A stretch of 64,000 bases of DNA from Fistulifera solaris (Eukaryota; Bacillariophyta; Bacillariophyceae; Naviculales; Stauroneidaceae): contig AP026139.1 of the NCBI GenBank assembly GCA_030295235.1, positions 186,001 through 250,000 of the forward strand. Reading direction: 5' to 3'. The notes under the pieces are model-generated. The model had not been told where the DNA came from, did no database searches, and saw only the letters and a program-made list of their open reading frames with translations. Shown here piece by piece: positions 55,853 through 64,000 of the stretch (position 1 is its first letter; every line of letters starts with the position of its first letter). The position numbers and the translations under genes are program-made.

Positions 55853-57275
55853 ATGACACGTTGCATCCCCCCAATCGACCCTATGCCATCGGTTCTTCTT
55901 CCTCTTCTTCTTCATCATCCTCATGGCGTGTTCACACGCTTACATCAGCCTACCATGGAAACCCGAACAATATCCTCATCCAGATCTCGATACTCGGGTT
56001 TGTCGTACGGAATATCATCGTTTCTGTGATCCGGATCAAGTATTGATCGAGTCGGAAATTCAGAGCATCGAACAGTATTTACGAAACGATCGGCGTCTCG
56101 AATGTCCAGACAACAACAACAACAACAACAACAACAACCTGTACGAAGTGCAGTTTGGTGTCGCGATTGTGAAACAAGTGAGTTCTTCGAAAGAAAAGAT
56201 GCTCTAGAGTTGGTGTTACGATAAAGACTCCTCACAACAATTATTTCCTCTTGTGTTTTGTAAAAAAAAACAGATGGAAATGAGCGGTTCGTCCGAAATG
56301 AAAGCTGCCGAAGCCTTTGCCCGTACCATTCATGACAGTTGGGGCCTTGGGCAACATACGCCTTGTGGGGATACGGGAGCTTTGTTGTTTTTGAGTGAAC
56401 ACGACCGAATTCTGTATATTTCACGGGGCAGTGCCTTGGATACATACTTGACGAGTGTGCGTATTCAAAAATTGTGTCCGCCATGCGTCCCTTTTGCGGA
56501 AACAACAATTCGGACTCGCCATTTTGGAAGGTTTACGACAAATGGATTACTGGATGGAACACGGACCCGCCAGAGAAGACGAGAACAACCATGGTTGGGC
56601 GCCAATCGTGATTGTCGTTGTCTTTGTGGCCGTCTTTGTCGGCGTGGTGGTTTATGCCGCGCAGGAACAGAAACGAGAACGCGATCAATATGCCCGGGTA
56701 CAATATCATTTGAGTGAAATGGATCAACAACAAGCGCAAGCCAAGCAGGGACATTATCACACCACATCTTGTCCCATTTGTTTGGATGATTTTCAAAAAC
56801 GTACACGCATCCTATGATTGGTTCGGATGGTCTACCCGTGCGATTGCTACGGTGCGGCCACGTCTTTGATGAAAGTTGCTGGAGTGACTGGACTGCGACA
56901 CGAGTCAGTATAACGTGTCCGATTTGTCGAGAGCCCGTGAGTTGTCGTCATAGTCATATTCTTCCGGATGACACGGAACGACCAGAATTGTTGCGCATGC
57001 GCGATCGGTGGGAAGACGAACTCCGTCAACGCCGGTACCGCGAGGAACGCAATTTCCGACTCCATCGACTGCAATCCCGTTATCCACGACACATTCGTCC
57101 TTCCTTGTTAAATGCTTGGACGTCGGCGCAGTACAGTGGCCTGTTGGCGCAAGATCCCGCCTTTGTGCGACTGGATCCGCGGCGTCTGCGGGACACAACC
57201 AACACCACGACGAGTAGTCATTCCAGTGGATTTGGGGGCGGTCGCAGTAGTGGTGGTGGAGGTGGCACTTGGTAA
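55853..57275 (+). CDS. TPM-domain membrane protein with C-terminal RING finger
   Basis: Exon 1 starts at ATG 55853. With one C fewer in the six-C run at about 55867 it reads into FFFLFFFIILMACSHA, a strong signal peptide; otherwise the start would be MACSHAYIS (55923). Exon 1 ends at 56177 and a 96-bp intron (GTGAGT donor) leads to 56274. The lumenal part is TPM-like (PF04536 type): VAIVKQMEMSGSSEMKAAE, GDTGALLFLSEHDRILYIS, FGLAILEGLRQMDYW. Then comes one membrane helix (APIVIVVVFVAVFVGVVVYAA) and a RING: CPICLDDF, LRCGHVFDESCW, TCPICREPV. The frame shifts near 56470-56500 and near 56800. The C-terminus is Gly/Ser-rich. Predicted: membrane ubiquitin ligase with a lumenal TPM domain; location (plastid, ER, surface) unknown. 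Confidence 0.75.
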
Positions 57276-57686
57276 AATAATAATGAAGAGTGTTCATGAT
57301 AAAAATAATGGAATGTATTATTTGTAATGAAGATGTGGGTAATGAACGTCGCGTCTCATGAATAGTCTATTACGGAGTATCCAGGAAATGCCAGTACGTT
57401 TTCGCTTGGACTCCGATCATTACCACGACGACAACATTCTTTCGATTTTTTCTTGTCATTTTCCCGGGACTGAAACATCGTTGTTTCAGCATAAGCCTGA
57501 ACTCTACATGAATGTGACAAATCAAACGTGATGATTCGTCCGTTAGTCGCCCGTGTTTACCACGGTGCCGATTTTCATTGCCATTGAAAAGAAGAACAAC
57601 ATACATACATCATTATTTTAGCTTTATTGGCAAGTTGATTATTTCGTCTTGCGCTATACAAAGTCCTCAGCCCTTTCAGGCTTAGG
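57276..57686. other. intergenic
   Basis: Contains TACGGAGTAT at 57371-57380. No gene supported; should hold the terminator of the RING gene and promoter of the next. Confidence 0.4.
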
Positions 57687-60600
57687 ATGGAACTCCCCAC
57701 AGTCCCAAGATTTCTGCCCGACTTGCGCACAGCGCTAGCCACTCTTTACCAAACCAATACACCGTCGAAAGAGGCTCATGATTATTGTCTATTTGTGCAA
57801 AGCCGAAATGCTCGACGCAAAATTCGTAGTTGGCAGCAACAACAGAAAGATCAACCTTCCGATGCGCTTCCTTCCGCAGACTTTGTCGTGGGTTCATCAT
57901 GGTTGGCCTGTCTCATGCTTTTGCTACAAAATAATAATGTATCGCACACGGAACGCTTGTTTTGTGCACAATCGCTCTTACATAGAATACGTCGTGTTCC
58001 GATTGCGGAAGCTGTGGATTGGGAGTTTGAGAATTCTGCCACAGCCTTACAACCGGTGCCTTCTGCCGCTATTTTGTTAGAGGCCTATCGAGATTGGATG
58101 AGACGGATCCACCCAGCCATGGCTCAGTGCCTGGAAGAGTATCACTCGGTGGAATGTCCGGAGCGTGTGAAAGGAGAATTGACTATGCTGACAATTGCTT
58201 CCATACTGCAGCACGAAGTATCCCACATCAATACGACTGATCCTTTGTGTGCGACCCTTGCGTCCATTCTCGCGACCACGGCTTTGCGTCTTCGATTTAT
58301 GGGCACTCCTTCGACTCCTTTAATTGTTTGTATACAACATGCTTTTGCTGGAGTTACGCAAAAGCCAATTCATTTGGCTTTTTCTTAACTCTCATGGCTA
58401 TACCAGAGACTGTGTTCACTAATTCAGCTGGAAATAAACTATCAATCGACCCTAAATGTATCCAAACAATTGCCTACGAGTTGCGGACGGTAGAGTTGCC
58501 GTTGCTATTTCAGTGCTTACCATCTGACGAACTGTGGGTGCTGCGTCTCGGAGAAGCATGGGCACGTTATATACCATTGCCGGAAGACTTTATTCGACGA
58601 ACGGCTTCCATCATGGAGAAATATTGGAACACGAAGGTATCTTTCAAGTACTGGCTAGCTATCATGGAAAGTGCAGTGTTAACGGTGGATGAGATAGTGG
58701 CGCAAAACTTGGGACTCACCGATGGCCAGTGTCAGCAAGCGATGAAAAACGAAGCTCAAGTAGAGCGAAGAAGAAGAAGCAGGCGAAGATTGAGGAAGAC
58801 TCGACCGAAGAAATGTATTCGTACGCCAAATGGGATACTCGCCACCGAGGAGCAATTGCGTGCGCAATGGTATCCGTGGCTTGGAACTCATTTAACGCTA
58901 TGGTGAAAGTCGTACTGTCGGAACAAAATCACCATCAAGTGGATGGAGAGGGTCCAGTTGGCTGTCTAGCAGCTTGTGCGAATGCCTGTTTACCGTTTAT
59001 TCTGCTACACCGGGAGACTCCGCATGGTGCTGAATTATTTCATGCTATCTCGGAATCGTTTCAAGAGCTCTGCAAACACCCAAATTCATCGGTGCGGGCT
59101 CTCGCATTAGAGCCACTACACAATCTACACGCTGCACTTTTGGAGTGCATAATAGCTCATGGGCCTCTGAGTGAACCGTTAGAATCCTTTGTTGTAGCGC
59201 ATATATCGAAGGTAAGTGACAAGACTGAAGCATTTACGGTAAAAACCCAAAGCGCTTACAACCGGCAAGTGTGTCATCAGCCTAGCAAGTGTATGCTCAT
59301 ATCCGGTGGATTATTTCGACGAGAAAGCAGCACCAAGCGACGAGGATGTGGAAATTCTGCGGAACGACATTCGTGACGTAGTTCGGACGGTTTCAGGGTC
59401 AGGAGAAAGTGGATCGACATCCGACTCAGCCAGCATACACGGGCCAATATCCACCACGCTAAAGATCCTATCCGAAATTCTCAAGTCATGTCACCAAGCA
59501 GTTGTAGTTGCCAAAGAGTCAGGTGACCTTCTCCCCGAAACCGCCATTCATACATTCTCGGCTTTTGCAAAGCCTTTGAATGCTGTTGCCAAATTTGTTT
59601 TACAAAAAGGAGGGGACGTCGACATTCAACCGATCTTAGAGTTCGCATTCACTTTTCTCTGTAGCATTTGCACCAATGTCGTTGAGTTGTTCCACGCGCA
59701 CACGAGACTTGAGGACATTCTGCCACGCTGCCGGACGGCTGCTATTGCTGCTGCGTCCCTGTCTCCCATGATATCATGCATGGCCATGATCAATATGCTA
59801 GACGGAAAATTGCTTTCCGCCATTTTTGACATGTCCATTGCTTCAATAGAGCACATACCTGAGTTGTTTGCGGAGTCGACACTGAAACATTCGCAGTATG
59901 ATATTCGTGGAACGATGCGCGGACCGGGAGGAGAAGACCATGTTGGGTGCCTTTCATTGATGCGATTAGTACAAGAGAGCGAAAGGTTGACGAGCATCAT
60001 AATTGCTGTACATGGTGAAACATTTGTCCCCCGACTATGTCACCTTCACCAGCAATTAAAGGCAATCGAAAGTGAGAGAGGGGTTAATGTTTTGTATGGT
60101 AAGGGAGTTACACCTGCATCTCGGCGTATCCTGCTGAATATACTTTCCGACATCGAAGTTACCTCGAAAGGACAAGCGGGGGCCGCGTCGGTGCTCGAGG
60201 ACCTTTTCCATCATGCCGTTAGTTCCATTGCCAAGTGTAACAATGACATGTTGTTTGAAGAAGGAACGATATTTCAAATAGCTGAACACACCTTCGACCT
60301 TGTCGCTTTCTCTCCGGCCATCCTGGTCAATCTTTTTGTCGATAGCAAATCATCTTTGAACGATTTGGCGACATCGTGTCTTGAATGTCTGACAAAGACG
60401 TGCATGACTGGGTACAAGCAACTCTCTTCGTCGGAACCACCATCTGCTAGTATCATGCAGGTAAGTCGCGTTTGTCCGCACCCTTTTTCTTGGAACATAC
60501 GGTCCTAACATCTGCTTAACGGACTCTCCTCATCGTTTCTATTTCAAAAGTGGAACAGACTTCGAGCGGCTCTTTTCCAGCTTTTTCGGGTTGTTTCGAA

Positions 60601-61600
60601 AGTTGACGGGTCTCCACGACTTGGAGAAATGATCCGAGCTTGCGCTCTCGCTGAGCTTGAAGCAGCCCACAGACAGTGTGAACTGGGAAACGAGTCAGGA
60701 AGTTCCCTTTTCTTGGACGAAGTGATCTCAGAAGATTCAATACCGGCAGGGATATTTCTCCATGTTGTTGGAGAAGCCCTCGTCGTAAATGGTGTTATAA
60801 ATCCTGCTTGCATGTTTGTTCTGATGGAATGTCGACAAGCATGTCTGAGTGTCGTTGCTCATCCTTGCTCCGACCCTTTGTCCTTTGTCGATCCTCGGCC
60901 TGCTCTATTAGAAGCGTGGTTATTTTCATTGCTGGAGCTCACAAATGCTCGCGAGCAGGTTGACGAATCGATGTTGATTGAGGCGTTTGTGGCATCAATA
61001 AATTTCGTCTTCATGTCTAGTTTGGGCAAGACCGAAGATGAGCGTCGCCGCGATCCCGGAATGAGTATGGATGGACCACACAGTCTGATGATGGTAATGT
61101 TTATTGTTAAATTCCTCGAGTTAGGTCCCCATATATTAAAGACCGCTGCCGAGAGACTTGTGAATGTTATTCCCATCAACCCCTCTTCGAGCTCCGGACT
61201 CTCCGAGGCTTTGCTCTTCAATCAAGGCATGGCTATAATTGGTGCCGGGCTATTCCGTGCTGCCGAAGGAGCTTTACCACCTTGGGTTGTAGAAATGTGT
61301 CCGGAAATATACAGCAGCCTTTACGCAGCCTTGGGAAGAAATGTAAACGATTTTATACTCTTGTTCCGATGGTCAATGGAGATCCGACTGCTACCTGACG
61401 TTCCTCGTTTCGGAGGAGTTTCTCCTGGTTGCTTGCTTTCTGGTCATGCTTTCGAAAAGTTAAACGACAAGACGAAGCATGACTTCTTAAAGCAAGCGTC
61501 GGAGCTAGCCGCCAAGGACAATGTGACCAGCTGGAGACGAATGAAGGTCTTGATCAAGCAGATTAGTGGTGGCAAGAAGAAGGACACGGACTTTGGATAA
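57687..61600 (+). CDS. HEAT-repeat protein, importin-beta/exportin-like
   Basis: About 1200 residues in at least three exons: 57687-59211 (with frame changes), about 59271-60460 and 60551-61600; introns have GTAAGT donors. The N-terminus looks like an importin-beta N-terminal domain (LATLYQTNTPSKEAHDY, then SWLACLMLLLQNN, ERLFCAQSLLHRIRR). Alternating hydrophobic helices typical of HEAT repeats continue to the end, where FLKQASELAAKD and SWRRMKVLIKQISGGKKKD form a basic tail. A Lys-rich insert (RAKKKKQAKIEEDS) lies near 58760. The frame changes near 58385 and 58735, again at small runs. Closest in style to the transportin-3/importin-13 and exportin groups, but I cannot fix which. Expected role: nuclear transport. 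Confidence 0.65.
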
Positions 61601-61706
61601 AAACCATCGCTCACGCGCTGGGAGTTCCTGCGGGTATAGAATTGGGTGATAAGCTAGGCAGATTTTATGGTCAAATACTCGCTGCCGGAATAAATCATCC
61701 TATAGT

Positions 61707-62255
61707 TTATTTGAAGAAAGTAGTAGGGCGAACAGTGCTGAATGTTCGGTCGCTCAATGCCTTTTGTCCACGCTTTCCAGATGCCACACGATGAACGAGA
61801 GGGAATTTGGCGTTCTTGGCATACTGCATAGGGTTCGCGCGTTTCAAGCTGCCGGCACCAACAATTCCAGTTCGGATGATCTGAATGGAGCGAGGACGAG
61901 TGCGGTGTCGACCAGCCATCTCATCGTACAGTTGGCTGACAGCACCCGTCAAGGTAACATCACGGAATTCACGGTACATGTTGTGAGTGCCCGAGTTGGA
62001 AGAATAACGCAACCAGATGGCATAATTATTGACGATGCGTGAGTTCTTTTCGAAAATTTCTACACAGTCCAAGATTTCACCGGTGGTTTTCTTCATCTTG
62101 TGAAACTGGTGCATGTAGTACCAGAATTTCGACTTGGCGATGACGGGGTTAGTAGCAAACACAATCATACGGTACGCTTCTGGGTTGGGGTGCTCTTCCG
62201 AGGGGGCTTTGCGGCCCACCACCTGGAATTGGCGCATCTTTCCGGCGACTGTCAT
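61707..62255 (-). CDS. 60S ribosomal protein eL20 (L18a)
   Basis: Intact single-exon 182-residue protein. Family landmarks are all present: MRQFQVVGRKAP, RMIVFATNPVIAKSKFWYY, EIFEKNSRIVNNYAIWLRY, SGTHNMYREFRD, RHRTRPRSIQIIRTG and the C-terminal RPTTFF. Cytosolic large-subunit protein. Ends 107 bp from the convergent HEAT-repeat gene. Confidence 0.97.
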   Translation of the reverse strand: MTVAGKMRQFQVVGRKAPSEEHPNPEAYRMIVFATNPVIAKSKFWYYMHQFHKMKKTTGEILDCVEIFEKNSRIVNNYAIWLRYSSNSGTHNMYREFRDVTLTGAVSQLYDEMAGRHRTRPRSIQIIRTGIVGAGSLKRANPMQYAKNAKFPLVHRVASGKRGQKALSDRTFSTVRPTTFFK

Positions 62256-63130
62256 TTTAAATTACTATAGAATAAACGATAAAACGAAGAGTGAGATTAA
62301 TTAAAGCAAAGAAAATCGAAACAAGCGTCACCTCATTGTCTTTTAACTCGTCCCCGAAAATCGCACTCCGTATCTTCCTGCAATTGCTCCGGCGCATGTA
62401 AATTGTTTGCGTTACTCTATTACCATCAATCGTTTCTCTTTCCTAGCACGTTCATTTTCTTACCTTCGTTTTTATTGTTTGATTTTTGATTGCCAAGGGA
62501 TTTCCAGCAACACTGCCAACACCACGATGGAGGTGTGTTAGATGTTTCTTGGCAATCCAATTTCAAGTAACTCGGTAAAGACGGTAAAGTGCGTCTGTCC
62601 CGCTGTGTCAGGTATTCAGACACCTATTGGACGTCATCTTACTGGAACGAATTTTAGTCACGACTGACTGTGACAGCCAAAATTACGCCATCAAAAAATT
62701 GTCCAAAAAAAAGTCTAGGGAGATTCATTCGTTCGTGGCTTTCCGCAAGAGAAAAAATAGACCAAGCAAAGTCTCTACGAATGAAACTGATTATTCGAAT
62801 GAAAAATAATAAGATAAGGCTATTTGGAGGAGTTATTTTAGATCTTACTGAACAAGCGCGAGCCAATAGGCTAGAATGAAGTTTCTGTGAACCTCACCAT
62901 TTAGGATTCGATCGGTTCGAAACGACTTCTTTTTCTCGCATCAAAAAGAAGTGACAACATGAAATCACAGATAGAGAGATGTTTGTTCTTCCGTTTTGCA
63001 TCAAGCTGAATCACCTAAATGCCCCATTCGTTGATCGCAAACTGATGGGTAGAATTCTAGCTGAGGTGCGACAGGGCCAATGCGTCAATAAGCGTCTTTT
63101 AATTGTACGCCTCTATCGTCATTCAAATTT
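62256..63130. other. intergenic, nothing recognised
   Basis: Upstream of eL20. Short open frames here (for example near 62627-62880) are Lys-rich without motif support and I do not call them. Confidence 0.45.
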
Positions 63131-63801
63131 TTATTGTTTCTCAGCCACACTTTGTTCTTCTTTTCGATGAGAGGACGATTCGGGCTCTTCCTTCAAAGGA
63201 GCCAACACCACCTCTTCTTCCTTCGCCTTGGATGATTCTTTGCTCGATGAATCTACTTTTTCTTCTTTCTCTACAACGTCCGCATCCGATTCCCAGTCCT
63301 TGATAATCACCGACGGATCTTCCTCAATCTCTACAGTGACACCGCTTCGATTTTGTCCAAATATATGATCTTGCACTTGATCATGAATCTCGTGATGTTC
63401 GCGCTGTGCCGCTTGTTGTCTCGTTCCCAAAAACTTGCGCAACGGCATAATGTACTGTGGATCATGATCTGAATCGTCTACATCATCTTCGCGACTATCA
63501 TTTGCTACGGTGAGGGAGCCTTTGTTGGGTGGAGATGATGATTCTTCGTCCTTGCCCTGGACCACTAACCGGAGACTGTCTTGACCCCGCAATCCGGCGG
63601 GTCGAAAGGGCGGTCTGTCGGATTGTGAAGGGGTCAATACGACCGAGTTGTTCGGTAATGAGGAAGAAAACGCCATCATGAGCAAGCCGCAGGCCAGGAG
63701 AGTGTACGCGACTGGCCCGAGCCAGGGGAACGTTGCGCGACGTTGGGCGTTGGTGGCTTGCGAGAACTGAAGGGGTTTTCGGTGAACTTGTAATCCATCA
63801 T
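63131..63801 (-). CDS. small single-pass membrane protein with acidic tail, unknown
   Basis: Start MMDYKFTENPF at 63801. The first part changes frame near 63735-63745, after which it reads RRATFPWLGPVAYTLLACGLL and MMAFSS, a likely membrane helix. The remaining 170 residues are polar: DDVDDSDHDPQYIMPLR, then QREHHEIHDQVQDHIF and a Glu/Lys/Ser-rich end. Likely type II topology or a mitochondrial/ER anchored protein. No family recognised. Confidence 0.5.
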
Positions 63802-64000
63802 AGTTGTTACTTTTGAGATATGAGAAGTGATAATAATAATGAATATTGAGAGAGATGAAGCGAGATTCAATAACAAAATAATGATATTCTTATTCAATTG
63901 GGACAAGATCGGTGTGTGTGTGTTGTCGCTCGAGTGGACTTCTGCCCGCAGCGCGCTGACACGACCGCGAAGCTAAAAAGGTCTGTGGAACGACTCGCCT

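Noticed and set aside
62900-62930. GGTTCGAAAC word resembling a tRNA T-loop
   Set aside because: Flanking bases do not pair into a T-arm and no acceptor stem or anticodon arm is found.
1-64000. Transposons, retroelements, CRISPR arrays, tRNA and rRNA genes
   Set aside because: No transposase, reverse transcriptase, integrase, regular spacer array or cloverleaf with matching arms was seen on reading both strands; tRNAs could still be missed without a covariance search.

Overview
The window looks like nuclear DNA of a diatom or close stramenopile relative. Three proteins begin with a signal peptide followed by an Ala-Ala-Ala/Trp or Asn-Ala/Trp cleavage site, the ASAFAP-like signature of import into a secondary plastid (Mn superoxide dismutase, one PP2C phosphatase, UvrB-UvrC). 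Introns are few and short (about 48-150 bp, GTAAGT/GTACGT donors), genes are dense on both strands, and there are tyrosine/glycine-rich secreted proteins. I see no transposon, CRISPR array or convincing tRNA gene. The taxon is inferred from these signs only.

Layout. 1-7.1 kb (-): 5' two-thirds or less of a HUWE1/UPL1-type HECT ubiquitin ligase running off the left edge. 7.7-10.7 kb: a four-helix membrane protein (+), a thylakoid-type Mn superoxide dismutase (-), and a fatty acid hydroxylase/sterol desaturase superfamily gene (+). 10.8-23.8 kb (-): one giant modular extracellular protein (four beta-helix modules, EGF, IPT/TIG, cadherin-like, FN3-like and cysteine-rich parts). 24-28 kb: a tiny secreted ORF, a pseudogene copy of the hydroxylase and two small paralogous proteins of unknown role. 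29-36.8 kb: a head-to-head pair of PP2C phosphatases, RTF2, a PhoD-like phosphatase and a 2-oxoglutarate oxygenase. 37.5-43 kb: a bacterial-type UvrB joined to UvrC, then an aldo/keto reductase. 43.6-47 kb: two tandem secreted Tyr-rich proteins of one apparently undescribed family. 47.8-52.7 kb (-): a cyclic-nucleotide-dependent protein kinase locus with an 18-residue minisatellite. 53.5-64 kb: an acidic disordered protein, a TPM-domain RING protein, an importin-like HEAT protein, ribosomal protein eL20 and a small membrane protein.

A property of the whole window matters for every gene model: many conserved genes switch reading frame by one base, usually at a short homopolymer, with clear homology on both sides. 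Short genes are mostly intact. This pattern fits residual indels of a long-read assembly better than gene decay. The giant gene is far denser in breaks than its neighbours and may be either poorly assembled or decaying.

The most interesting items are the nuclear UvrB-UvrC locus (bacterial nucleotide excision repair, probably plastid, with the UvrC iron-sulfur cysteines and helix-hairpin-helix domain gone), the tandem Tyr-rich secreted family (one member built from phase-2 repeat exons, the other intronless, sharing a C-terminal signature), the giant beta-helix protein, the hydroxylase pseudogene whose 3' half looks recently homogenised, and a three-copy TGACGT element beside an 18-bp perfect palindrome.
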